From: Achatina immaculata
Lineage: Eukaryota > Mollusca > Gastropoda > Stylommatophora > Achatinidae
DNA length: 64,000 nt
Assembly (NCBI GenBank): GCA_009760885.1
Contig: CM019718.1
Span: 29,953,030 to 30,017,029 of the forward strand
Reading direction: 5' to 3'
The position numbers and the translations under genes are program-made. The notes beneath the pieces were generated by a model. It was not told the DNA's origin. It did not search any database and worked only from the letters and a program-made list of their open reading frames with translations. Below are positions 13,401-21,180 of this stretch, one piece after another. Position 1 is the stretch's first letter. The number at the start of each line of letters is the position of its first letter.

Positions 13401-16400
13401 TGTCTGACCTGACGGAACATGTTCATGACGCACAATCCCCTTGTAACTGAACAAAAAAACCAAACAGTCAGCACTGTCTTGAAATTGCTGCAGCTCTTTC
13501 ACTGCGAAAACTGGGCCTTAGTTTCAGGGTCATACCCATAATTCATCACCAGTTATGACTGTTATTAGAAAGTTATCGTCATTTTCCATGCACTCAAGCA
13601 GGTCATGAGCAGCCAAAACAGGCAAATTTGTTGATCCTGTTTTTATGAAATGACAACTGTGATGAACAGATTCAGATACGTAAGAACAAAGCACTACTGT
13701 AAACAAATCAGACAAGCTGGGGAGACATGACTTATCCACATGCATGGTGTGTGCCAAGGTCAACCTTAGCCTATTCCCCTTCAGCTGGGTCAGCTGATTC
13801 CCAACTTATGCCTTCAGTCCAAATACTTTTTGATCACACCACACATCTAACACTTGCGCTAAGAAACTACCTTTGATAAAGGAAATTATTTATCTGCAAA
13901 GCAAGACAATGAAGTACTACTGTCACTCACTTTGGTCAATGTCTTAAAGCAAACATTGGATATTCACACAAAAACAAGATCAAGAATGATGCAGTGCCTA
14001 AGATGATGGAGGCACAAGAGGGAAGTAAAATGATATAGTCCCATGTATGGCAGGACTCAGTACTCTAGAAATATGAAATACCTATCTGCTCTAGCTTGTT
14101 CCATATTTCATTTGCTGCCTCAGATCTTTTCTGTGTTGGTAAGTCAAAAGGTCCAGTACTGCAGATGTGCAGCAGCAGAGCTACATCTTGATCTGTTACA
14201 GAGTCTGATAAGAAAAGTTAGAATTTAGTAACAAAAAAACTAAAACTGTTCACACGTTTTTCTAAAAAGTCACACTGTTATGAGATATTACATTTGTAAT
14301 TATCTAGGTTATCTGTTTTTAGGCAAGCTTTGAGTAGTCACTGAGAATGATTTATAAACACTGTTTTCACCTTGAGAAACCATATCATTATCAACCTGGC
14401 CACTGTCATTCTCTGATACTCATGTGAACATCAGCTCAATGTAAACTGAACTCATTCCATACTGTCAATGTATAATGAACTCATTCCATGCTGTCAATGT
14501 ATAGTGAACTCAGTCCATGTTGTCAATGTATAATGAACTCAGTCCATGTTATCAATGTATAATCAGCTCAGTCCATGTTGTCAATGTATAATGAACTCAG
14601 TCCATGTTGTCAATGTATAATGAACTCAGTCCATGTTGTCAATGTATAATCAGCTCAGTCCATGTTATCAATGTATAATGAACTCAGTCCATGTTGTCAA
14701 TGTATAATCAGCTCAGTCCATGTTGTCAATGTATAATGAACTCAGTCCATGTTGTCAATGTATAATGAACTCAGTCCATGTTGTCAATGTATAATGAACT
14801 CAGTCCATGTTGTCAATGTATAATGAACTCAGTCCATGTTATCAATGTATAATGAACTCAGTCCATGTTATCAATGTATAATGAACTCAGTCCATGTTGT
14901 CAATGTATAATGAGCTCAGTCCATGTTGTCAATGTATAATGAACTCAGTCCATGTTATCAATGTATAATGAACTCAGTCCATGTTGTCAATGTATAATGA
15001 ACTCAGTCCATGTTGTCCATGCATAATGAACTCAGTCCATGTTGTCAATGTATAATCAGCTCAGTTCATGTTGTCAGTGTATAATGAACTCAGTCCATGT
15101 TATCAATGTATAATGAACTCAGTCCATGTTGTCAATGTATAATGAACTCAGTCCATGTTGTCAATGTATAATGAACTCAGTCCATGTTATCAATGTATAA
15201 TGAACTCAGTCCATGTTGTCAATGTATAATGAACTCAGTCCATGTTGTCAATGTATAATGAACTCAGTCCATGTTATCAATGGGTAGTGAAAGGACAAAA
15301 AAAAAAAAACAACAAAAAACATACAACTATATATACAAATCATAAATGTGTAATTAATTGTCCTAAATTTAATCCAACAGCTCCAACAGCTGATAGTTCT
15401 GAAGAAGATGTACAGCTGTTTTATAATGACACAGAGACAGCCCTGAAACACGCAAAGTCACATGAAGTAACCATAGTTATGGGAGATTTTAATGGCAAAG
15501 TTGGTAAAGGAAGAACTTCGGACATTGTTGGCGACTATGAACTGGGGGAAAGGAATAATAGAGGAAATTAACTGAATGGGGAAAATACACAAGATGATTG
15601 TTAGAAACATCTGGTTTAAACAACATCCCCAAAGACTGGCAACGTGGTGCAGCCCAGAAAAAAAAGACTTTTAACCAGATAGACTACGTATTAATCAACA
15701 AACGAATGCATTACTGACAACAAAAACCACTCTAGGAACTGACTGCAATAGTGACCACGACCCACTCTGTGGAAAAGCTGAATAAAATATGCAGAAAAGT
15801 GAGAAACATTAAACTGAATACAGACCTCCTTAAAAATGACCAAGAACTGTGAGAACAATACAAAGTTATTATAACAAATAGATACAATGCAATAGCAAAG
15901 ATAAACAGTATAGATGAACAATGGGCAATGTTAACAGATTCTATACACCAAACTGTTAAAGAGATAATACCATTGGAAAAAAAAGCCCCTAAAAATAAAT
16001 GAATAACAGACGACATCTTAAGACTGATGGACAAGAGGATGAAGAGTAAAAATAACCAAGAAAAATATAGCAAGATAGATAAAGAAATAAGACACAAATG
16101 CAGAGAAGCAAAGAAAGTGTGGTTAAATGAACAGTACAGACAAATAAAGACAGCAAAAACATGCACAAACGAATTAGTGAACTCACAGGCAGGAAAACAA
16201 AATATTACCACAGGATGCCTGAAATCAAAAGGTAAAATGTTAATGGGAAAAGAAGAGATTGTGGACAGGTGAGAGTGCATCAGTAAGCTATATGGAGAAG
16301 AAAGAGAAGAATTAACACCAGATACTCAAAACTGTGATGGACCACCAATACCTGAAGTTATAGATGCCATCAAACACATGAAGAAAGGAAAAGCAACTGG

Positions 16401-19400
16401 GCCTGATAATATAACAATAGAGGAAACAGAGGCACTAGAGGAGATAGGAATAAAAATAATAACCAAGTTACTGACTAACATTTACAACAGTGGATATATG
16501 ACGTGCTTAAATCTACGTTTACAGCACTACCAAAGAAACCAGGTGCAAAGGAATGTGATGACCACTGGACTATCTGCCTATCATGTCACATAACGAAGCT
16601 ACTTCTGAGAATTATCATGAGAAGAACAAAGAAAAAGATAAAAATGGAAATAGCAGAACAGGTCGGATTTGTTGAAGGAAAGGGAACATACAATGCCATT
16701 TATGCTTTACGAACACCAACAGAAAGAGCTTTAGAAGTACAGAAAGATCTCTATTTATGCTTCATTGATTACACCAAGGCATTTGACAAGGTGAAACATG
16801 ATGAAATTATTAAAATGCTTGAAGACATAAACATAGACGGCAAAGACCTGAGGATTGTAAAACATCTATACTGGCAGCAGGAAGCAGCGATTCGAATTGA
16901 AAATAAAACTGGAAAATATCAACCAATAACACAGGGAGTGCGACAGGGATGTGTACTATCTCCAGACCTTTTTTTCTCTGTACAGTGAGAATATTCTAAG
17001 AACAATCATCACAGAACCAGGCATAAAAATTGGAGGAAACAATACTAACAACCTTCGGTATGCTGACGACACAGTACTGATAGCTGAGAACCAACAAGAC
17101 ATGCAAAATCTCTTGGATAAAGTCGCCAAAGAAAGTGAACAGAAACGCCTTACTTTGAACATCAAAAAGACAGAGACTATGGTTATATCTAAGAAACAGA
17201 GTCCACCAACATGCAGTATAAAATTAAACGGAACTATTCTAAAGTAAGTGCAGAAATTCAAATACCTTGGAGCAGTAAAAACTTCAGATGGGAAATGCAA
17301 AACAGAAATTAGGAACAGAATAGGCCAAGCAAAGACTGCATTTCAGAGAATGAGAAACATATTATCCAACACATCCTTATCAATGAATGTTAGAAAACGA
17401 GTCCTAAAATGCTATATTGAACCTATCTTGTTATATGGAAGTGAATCATGGACAATAGTCAGGTCTGCACAAAAGTCACTGGAAGCAGTAGAAATGTGGT
17501 TTATTAGAAGAATGTTGCGAATCCCCTGGACAGCAAAAGTAACTAATGAAGAATGTATGAGAAGAGCTGGAGAGACAAAAAACCTTATCAAAAAGATAAG
17601 AGTGAGACAATGTACTTTCATAGGACATGCAATGAGAAGAGGGGGCACTGAAAATATTATAACAACAGAAAAATAGAAAGAAGAAGATCAAAAGGAAGAC
17701 CAAGAGAAATGATACTGGACAGTCTGACGGGATGGTGTGAGAGGAGATCACCAACTGAGCTGATGGCCTGCATGAAGGATCGTGTACTCTGGAGAAGCAT
17801 AATAGCCAATGCCAGTCGGCACAGCACCTGATGATGATGAAATTTAATCCCTGTGGGATTTCCAACTTTAAAAAAAAAACAAACCAATAATTAAAATTAG
17901 TTCATGTCAAAAACAAGGAGTTACCAGATTTCTCAAATGATGCGGACAGAGAGTTGAAGAGATCAGTTGAGACTCCAACATTGTGATCAACTTTATACTT
18001 GACTTCTGTCATTATCACTTCTTTAAACTTTGGTTCTGCTGGTGCATATCTGGAATATGAGAAAAAAATGTCTGGTTTAATGTAAATGTCTTGTTTAAAT
18101 GACAAAGAAAAAAAAATACAAGATCTGTTGATTAGAAAAAAAAAAAAAAAAGGTAATCCTGTCATGCCTTAGAGGCACATAGGGATATGGTGTTAGTGTG
18201 CCCATATTTTCTTTGACCTGTCAGCACACTAGAGGATGATATGGTCAGTATCATGCTTGGCTGCCTTTCCTTCCCCAACTCCAGAAGAAGTCGGGTACCC
18301 ATTTCTACAGTTGGTTTCTGGGGTGCACCCAGTTGATTTTGAAGTTGACAAAAATGACGTAAAATGACTCATATCTACAGATATAAATATTATATTTATG
18401 GTATGATTAAACTCTAGAATATATAAGAAGAAGTCAACAAAAAGAAGACTGAAGTGATGGTCATCTCAAAGAAAAGAATACCATCAAAATGAAGCATTAC
18501 CACTGATGGCACAAATCTGAAACAAGTTGATAGGTTCAAGTACTTAGGAACAATTATAACAACTGATGGGAAATGTCACAACGAAATAAAAAGCAGACGT
18601 GCTCAGGCCAAGTCAGCATTCCAGACAATGAGACACATCTTGCGCAACAGATCCATATCAATGAAAACAAGATTCTGAGTACTTAAATGTTACATTGAGC
18701 CAATTTTGTTTTATGGGTGTGAAGCATGGTCTATGAATAAGAGAGTACAATGAGAAATGGAGGCCATGGAGATGTGGTTTATAAGAAGGATGCTGAAGGT
18801 ACCATGGAAAGCCAAGAAAACCAATGAAGAAGTCTTAAGAGAAGGCTGGAGTTAAAAAGCAAATTATAGCAAAGATCAGAGGCAGACAAGCGAGATTTGT
18901 AGGACATTTCCTGAGAAGAGGAAAATTGGAACACACTGTGACAACTGGAAAAAATTATAGCAAAGATCAGAGGCAGACAAGTGAGATTTATAGGACATTT
19001 CCTGAGATGAGGAAAATTGGAACACACTGTGGCAACTGGAAAAAATTATAGCAAAGATCAGAGGCAGACAAGTGAGATTTATAGGACACTTCCTGAGATG
19101 AGGAAAACTGGAACACATTGTGGCAACTGGAAAAAATTATAGCAAAGATCAGAGGCAGACAAGCGAGATTTATAGGACATTTCCTGAGATGAGGAAAATT
19201 GGAACACACTGTGGCAACTGGAAAAAATTATAGCAAAGATCAGAGGCAGACAAGCGAGATTTATAGGACATTTCCTGAGATGAGGAAAATTGGAACACAC
19301 TGTGGCAACTGGAAAAATTGAAGGAAGAAGAGACAGAGAGATAGAAGTTACTGGATGGGCTGTCAGTGTGGCTAGGAAGAATGTCATTGGCAAATCTCAT

Positions 19401-20634
19401 AATCAAGTCTAAAGACACGGAATTGTGGCTAGGAATGATCACCTGCGCCATGGCACTTGAATTGAATAAGAAGAAATGGGGACAGACAGACTGAGTATTA
19501 AAGACCGTAACTGTTTCTGCAAATAGAAGAAGACACTGTATAACTTGTGGTCAGAGATCCACAGCTAACATGTTTGAGTCAGGGTTGGTGAACCATACAG
19601 GGCCAAGACCCTGCCCTATCTCTCCACTGGTACTCCCAGAAACAAGCACAGCCTGGCTAATGGAGCAGAGATCACTAAGTCCCCATGGTGATGGAGTGAT
19701 CTGTTCAGTATTTCCTTCAACATACAATGACTGTAGGGGCAATTTGAATATATTTATATTATACTTTTCTAGAATTATAATGTGCGGTGTAGGGAAGAAA
19801 GAAAAGGGAGGGGGTATCAAAATATCTGAAGTGCTGAGGTGGGGGCATGATCCCAAAAAAAAAAAAAAATTTGTGAAACATTGGATTACACCCATCATGT
19901 ACTGACTGACCATCTTTTTAGACTTCTGACTAGTTACTCATGTTCTGCCACACCAAGCCTCTCTCCCAGCTCCATCATTCCCGACAACGACGCTGATTCA
20001 CAACCGCTGGCGAAGCGTCTTGTTCGCCTGTTCTCTTCCACAGAATACACACAACAGAATTAACACGATTTTTATCCAGCACGATACTGTGTCCCAATAC
20101 CTTCAATGTATCGGCTGATAAAAGCATCATGCTCTCAGTTTCAGGAAGATATTACAACAATAACAACAACAACAACATCCGCAGCAAGATAGTATAACAA
20201 CTACAACAACATCGGCAGATAAAAAACCTAAGTCTGATTTGTGTGACCTGAACACGAGTTTCCTGGACTCACAAGGTCAAACTAAACGGCTCTTTACTGA
20301 AGTAAATATAATTAAAATATAAGCACTGAGTAACAATTATCAAAAGCATGAAACAGCCCAATACTCTGTTTGATAAAATGGTTTTACGCATATATGTTCA
20401 AAACCCCCCGCGAGTATTTCATAGCAATAACGTAGCTAGCTCTCTAAGGGTACGCCAAGGACTGTAAGAAAATATCGATGCAAACAGAACTATAAATTAA
20501 AATGCATCTTTTGACCATCACCTATGCACTGTTGACAATCCACGTCCATAATTGCTGGAAACGGAAAGGACTCGTAAAACTGACTGCCCAAGGTTAGAAT
20601 ATCTTGGAATAACACACCTCATGAGCGCAGCCAT
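1081..20634 (-). CDS. LRPPRC: LRPPRC-like mitochondrial pentatricopeptide-repeat protein, exons 1-8, 3' end outside window
   Basis: Minus-strand gene assembled as join(20634..20522, 18049..17925, 11726..11605, 9049..8991, 7143..7057, 5712..5674, 2913..2826, 1185..1081), giving 246 N-terminal residues. Every exon has GT/AG borders and all phases agree. The N-terminus ([12 protein letters not shown]..., Arg/Ser-rich, no acidic residues) looks like a mitochondrial targeting peptide. Helix-turn-helix PPR repeats follow; the runs [24 protein letters not shown] and GDID match, from memory, the order TGHARAG...VMRDAGIEP.PDTY...GDID of human LRPPRC, and exons 3-4 match its LLKVY...PNR|.TY...GDIEGA segment. 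Known LRPPRC binds mitochondrial mRNAs with SLIRP and keeps them stable and polyadenylated. The N-terminal part is shorter than in human. Introns are long and packed with repeats. It shares a promoter with PAXX. A different animal PPR protein is possible but less likely. Confidence 0.82.
1465..1516. repeat. Left fragment of ~40-bp tandem repeat
   Basis: Copies of the unit ATTACTGACAGAAAAATTAA / TTACTGATCTGGATTATTGA that resume at 2685-2815. The inverted element at 1517-2684 therefore appears to have been inserted into this small array. Confidence 0.6.
1517..2684. mobile_element. Large inverted repeat, Penelope-like terminal arms head to head
   Basis: Positions ~1556-1995 are repeated in inverted, diverged form at ~2125-2682. 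Both contain the run around CACTAAGATAAGTTTTTC and the block GGCTCACGCCGAAATATTGA (right arm, 2539-2558). The 130-bp centre is pyrimidine-rich. Shorter relatives of the outer ends occur at 21405-21590 and 63460-63600. The GGC-NNNN-GCCGAAA block resembles the ribozyme-bearing ends of Penelope-like elements, which is the reason for the class assignment. No coding sequence remains. Confidence 0.6.
2685..2815. repeat. ~40-bp tandem repeat, about 3 copies
   Basis: Units of about 39-40 bp containing AAAATTAATGCTCAATTACT and GACCTGGATTACTGGCAGA. The last unit runs to within about 10 bp of the exon 7 donor site. Confidence 0.85.
2826..2913 (-). CDS. LRPPRC: LRPPRC-like exon 7
   Basis: 88 bp: the last base of a split Arg codon plus 29 codons ([12 protein letters not shown]...GDIDSVIR). 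Acceptor TTTCTTGTTCACAG, donor AGG|GTAAGT, phase 2 in and phase 0 out. It carries the clearest PPR signature in the gene: G-I-x-P-x-x-x-T-Y at the start of a motif. Confidence 0.85.
3030..4250 (+). pseudogene. Decayed LINE (group A) reverse-transcriptase fragment with internal 60-bp array
   Basis: Translation from about 3040 gives a reverse-transcriptase palm fragment ([20 protein letters not shown]). A block encoding [18 protein letters not shown] is then repeated, followed at about 3690 by an ADD motif ([12 protein letters not shown], for [12 protein letters not shown]) and a broken C-terminal part to about 4100. Stops and frameshifts make it inactive. It is related to the copy at 15283-17850. 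Confidence 0.85.
3148..3655. repeat. 60-bp array inside LINE reverse transcriptase
   Basis: About nine near-identical 60-bp units (CTCATTACACTGTGAAAACA...). The unit is 20 codons long, so both strands stay open over about 600 bp. The repeated protein block sits just before the catalytic ADD motif. The lack of divergence between units shows recent expansion within an old LINE copy. Confidence 0.97.
4271..4306. repeat. Poly-A/poly-G tract
   Basis: A run of A followed by a long G run broken by single T residues (GGGGGGTGGGGGTGGGG). It can form a G-quadruplex on paper. It is low complexity and open frames across it are not genes. Confidence 0.8.
4466..5570. mobile_element. Non-autonomous fold-back DNA transposon, piggyBac-like
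   Basis: The left end starts TTAACTCTTTCTCTGCCGT, preceded by the kind of TTAA target used by piggyBac elements. The right end reads, on the minus strand, CCTTGTGCCGTTGGTCACTA. The two ends are imperfect inverted repeats with sub-terminal TATAGCGA/GATATAGCGAC blocks. Matching continues inward over about 350 bp: AAGTAGTTAGAAGGTTATTT at ~4780 matches the complement of AAATAACCTCCTAACTACTT at ~5227. The centre carries two copies of GATCTACACTACTTACCATC. No transposase is encoded. The right-hand TTAA is not intact (TTCA). Confidence 0.65.
5674..5712 (-). CDS. LRPPRC: LRPPRC-like exon 6 (micro-exon)
   Basis: 39 bp, 12 whole codons ([12 protein letters not shown]) between two split codons, phase 2 at both ends. 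Acceptor TTTTCCAG, donor AG|GTGAGT. It joins GHLKAG of exon 5 to RSRGIAP of exon 7. Length and phase show it cannot be skipped without losing a helix. Confidence 0.85.
5840..6035. repeat. SINE-like interspersed repeat
   Basis: Contains a box-B-like GGTTCAAGACC (5883-5893) and the block CAGCTGTAAAAATGGGTACC (5921-5940). A relative of this block, inverted, occurs at about 18290-18315 (GGGTACCCATTTCTACAG). Ends are not defined. Confidence 0.4.
6628..6790 (+). repeat. tRNA-derived SINE
   Basis: TAGCGCAGTTCGTTAGTATG (about 6630) resembles a tRNA box A region, and GTGGTTCAAACCCC (about 6690) matches box B at the usual spacing. The anticodon arm cannot pair properly and no mature tRNA fold is present, so this is a SINE head and not a tRNA gene. 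Body and tail are not clearly bounded. Confidence 0.55.
7057..7143 (-). CDS. LRPPRC: LRPPRC-like exon 5
   Basis: 87 bp, 28 whole codons ([17 protein letters not shown]...GHLKA), phase 2 in and out. Acceptor GGTATTTCAG, donor GG|GTATGA. It completes one PPR helix pair (VLEAMK) and begins the next ([12 protein letters not shown]). Confidence 0.85.
7198..7375. mobile_element. hAT-like MITE remnant
   Basis: The left end CTGTGGTATTCAAACTTTTT and the complement of the right end GTCTGGGAACTACTG resemble the CAGTGGTTCCCAAACT ends of hAT elements. It is about 175 bp with no coding sequence. The target duplication is not clear. A better preserved copy of this type is at 31541-31729. Confidence 0.5.
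7376..8461. other. Intron sequence without recognised gene
   Basis: Intron between exons 5 and 4 of the LRPPRC-like gene. It holds a short array of an 18-bp unit (ACTGCATCACTGCTGATA) at about 7905-7965. Open frames of up to 143 codons on both strands at 7614-8086 show no known domain and overlap this array, so I do not call them. Confidence 0.5.
8462..8985. repeat. 27-bp minisatellite array
   Basis: About nineteen units of 27 bp (GGCTTAGCTATGGGAAGAAT...). Early units are nearly identical; later ones (from 8820) diverge to TTTGTTTTAGAAAGAAAA. Because 27 is a multiple of 3, the plus strand reads as repeats of MGRISVGLA and the minus strand as KPTLILPIA; neither is a gene. The array ends a few bp from the exon 4 donor. 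Confidence 0.95.
8991..9049 (-). CDS. LRPPRC: LRPPRC-like exon 4
   Basis: 59 bp, 19 whole codons ([19 protein letters not shown]), phase 0 in and 2 out. Acceptor ACTTCACAG, donor AA|GTAAGT. It matches the human TYQRLIASYCNVGDIEGA segment nearly position for position and is the best single piece of evidence for the gene's identity. Confidence 0.88.
9690..10262 (+). pseudogene. LINE group B fragment (C-terminal part of reverse transcriptase), copy 1
   Basis: Broken frames encode the C-terminal region after the reverse transcriptase ([16 protein letters not shown]..., [25 protein letters not shown]), ending with the group's 3' end CCCTATGTGACATTTAACGG. Related minus-strand copies lie at 25975-26490, 39455-40735 and 45893-46827. 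Stops and frameshifts make this the most decayed copy. Confidence 0.85.
10376..10405. repeat. Run of 30 consecutive G
   Basis: An uninterrupted G homopolymer (C on the other strand) directly downstream of LINE copy B1. It would be expected to form G-quadruplex structure. The exact length in the genome is uncertain because such runs are hard to sequence. Confidence 0.9.
10525..11515 (+). mobile_element. Penelope-like element, 3' part with GIY-YIG endonuclease remnant
   Basis: Frames at 10538-11039 encode a Cys-rich linker ([25 protein letters not shown]) and then, after a frame break, [17 protein letters not shown], which fits the Tyr and GETG positions of the GIY-YIG nuclease at the C-terminus of Penelope-like retroelements. 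The closing [18 protein letters not shown] matches the usual C-terminal end. The tail at 11425-11515 (TGATTAAGGCTCATGCTGAA, AATAAAGCTGTTCCTACTTT) recurs at 13107-13316, 50440-50510 and 54940-55050. Stops show it is inactive. Confidence 0.75.
11605..11726 (-). CDS. LRPPRC: LRPPRC-like exon 3
   Basis: 122 bp, 40 whole codons ([18 protein letters not shown]...LNPDR), phase 1 in and 0 out. Acceptor ATCTTGTTTCAG, donor AGG|GTAAAA (a weaker donor). It matches human ...SHYNALLKVY...DFLAKMEEANIQPNR. It contains one full PPR motif. Confidence 0.87.
12035..12305. repeat. ~45-60-bp degenerate tandem repeat
   Basis: About five diverged copies built on CACTGTTAAAAGTAGTGTCA and ATGTACAACTTCTTGCCTAG. It lies in the intron between exons 3 and 2 of the LRPPRC-like gene. 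Confidence 0.85.
12723..13840 (-). mobile_element. Mariner-family transposon, inactive, with nested insertion
   Basis: The ends GTGTGATCAAAAAGTA (12727) and TACTTTTTGATCACACC (complement of the left end, about 13825) are terminal inverted repeats. The minus strand encodes transposase pieces in order: [11 protein letters not shown]...ITGDELWV (first catalytic Asp), [19 protein letters not shown], then after the insertion [11 protein letters not shown] (second Asp), [18 protein letters not shown] and [20 protein letters not shown]. Frame breaks and the insert at 13107-13316 make it dead. The third catalytic position reads Glu where mariners usually have Asp. Confidence 0.88.
13107..13316. mobile_element. 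Inverted pair of Penelope-like termini nested in mariner
   Basis: A near-perfect palindrome of two ~95-bp arms (AAATGTATAAAGTAGGAACA... / ...CTGTTCCTACTTTTTTCTAC) with the centre near 13205. Each arm carries the block TGATTAAGGCTCATGCCGAA and AATAAAGCTGTTCC found at the ends of the Penelope-like copies at 11425 and 54940. Mariner sequence resumes on both sides, so this piece arrived later. Confidence 0.75.
13841..14454. other. Intron sequence, nothing recognised
   Basis: AT-rich intron sequence between the mariner and the next array. I see no gene, RNA or named repeat in it. Confidence 0.5.
14455..15282. repeat. 29-bp minisatellite array
   Basis: About 28 units of 29 bp (GTCCATGTTGTCAATGTATA...). 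Variants TTGTC/TTATC and GAACTCA/CAGCTCA recur in a non-random order that suggests multi-unit duplication. It runs straight into the LINE A copy. Confidence 0.95.
15283..17850 (+). pseudogene. LINE group A: endonuclease + reverse transcriptase, longest copy, inactive
   Basis: Translated pieces in order: apurinic endonuclease end ([15 protein letters not shown] at ~15470), linker, reverse-transcriptase start ([16 protein letters not shown], 16378), palm motif [16 protein letters not shown] (~16755), [14 protein letters not shown] (~16940), catalytic [11 protein letters not shown] (~17055), [13 protein letters not shown] (~17255), YGSESWTI (~17430) and the C-terminal region [15 protein letters not shown] (~17510). 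It ends in a short ATGATGATGA tail at 17830. It is an APE-type non-LTR retrotransposon; the clade is not resolved. At least four stops or frameshifts inactivate it and the 5' end is missing. It lies in the first intron of the LRPPRC-like gene in the opposite orientation. Confidence 0.9.
17925..18049 (-). CDS. LRPPRC: LRPPRC-like exon 2
   Basis: 125 bp, 41 whole codons ([20 protein letters not shown]...SASFEKS), phase 2 in and 1 out. Acceptor CATATTCCAG, donor TCTG|GTAACT. It joins the targeting peptide to the first PPR motif ([16 protein letters not shown]). It lies only about 75 bp from the end of the LINE A copy. Confidence 0.82.
18140..18345. repeat. Interspersed repeat (SINE-like)
   Basis: The block TATGGTGTTAGTGTGCCCAT...TTTGACCTGTCAGCACACT is repeated with changes at 23975-24055 (GATATGGTGTTAGTGCCCAT...CTTGACCTGTCAACACACT). 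The right end has GGGTACCCATTTCTACAG, related to 5921-5940. Dispersed copies show it is mobile. A promoter box is not seen. Confidence 0.5.
18420..19500 (+). pseudogene. LINE group A-like fragment (C-terminal region) with 91-bp internal array
   Basis: Frames encode [29 protein letters not shown], the YGCEAWS motif and [23 protein letters not shown], then a section repeated in tandem, then the final piece ([16 protein letters not shown]). Several stops. A minus-strand relative lies at 55560-55975. Confidence 0.85.
18945..19315. repeat. 91-bp array within LINE fragment
   Basis: About four units of ~91 bp (AAAATTATAGCAAAGATCAG...CTGAGATGAGGAAAATTGG...). The unit comes from the LINE region encoding [22 protein letters not shown]. 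The length is not a multiple of 3, so the frame shifts at each unit. Confidence 0.92.
19501..20521. other. First-intron sequence near the promoter, no gene seen
   Basis: Intron 1 of the LRPPRC-like gene. It contains a short AAC microsatellite (about 20155-20176) and an A run at 19855-19869. No conserved coding sequence seen. Confidence 0.5.
20522..20634 (-). CDS. LRPPRC: LRPPRC-like exon 1 with start codon
   Basis: 113 coding bp, 37 codons from the ATG at 20634, phase 2 out (CAT AG|GTGATG). The start context on the coding strand is TCCAAGATGGCTGCG, the AAGATGGC element common at transcription starts of nuclear genes for mitochondria (a YY1-type site). The peptide has Arg at 6, 11, 21 and 31 and many Ser/Leu, as expected for mitochondrial import. 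Confidence 0.82.
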
Positions 20635-20944
20635 CTTGGAACAATGTATTAAAAAAAAACTAAACAAATCTCTTGACGTTTCACAAAACAAATAAGAATT
20701 AAATTCACGTGATTTAAGCAATTATTTCAGCAATAAGTTAGTTACATTATGTATAATACACGCGAATATTTTTTATTTTAAAATCTTGCATTGGTTTTCT
20801 TTCTTAAAAATCTTGCTTTTTTTTACTCTTTATACTGTTTAGTTTCACAACCGAAAATCCAGAATTTTAAACCGATCATGCTCGGCTACAGTATCGAGCA
20901 ACAATGATATGATTTTGTTTCAGGTAACGCGTTAATGTGCTAAA
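20635..20944. promoter_or_regulatory. Shared bidirectional promoter, LRPPRC-like / PAXX
   Basis: Only 310 bp separate the two divergent start codons, so both promoters and 5' leaders must lie here. No TATA box is obvious at the expected place on either strand; the DNA is AT-rich with runs of T. The AAGATGGC element overlaps the LRPPRC-like start codon. Compact divergent pairs are common among housekeeping genes. Confidence 0.7.
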
Positions 20945-21180
20945 ATGTCAGAATTTGCTTCAGTTCTCGCTAACGCAAAAGTTGACACACTTCAAAAAGT
21001 GATTTCGAACGGTCGCTTGAAGTATCTCTGCTACACAAAATGTAAAGACTGCAAGTGGTGGGCAGTGAATGTCACCGATGGCGTCGACGTTTGGTCACTA
21101 GATCTGGACAGTAATGGTCTGGAGGCCCAAGCAGATCTTTGTGGGGTTGATTCAGTTGATGCTTTTCTGACAAAGTTTAG
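20945..21180 (+). CDS. PAXX: PAXX exon 1
   Basis: 236 bp ending TTTAG|GTAAGG, phase 2. It encodes residues 1-78 and the first two bases of Arg79. The contiguous frame reads into the intron and stops at once (TAA at 21182), which confirms the splice. Confidence 0.9.
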
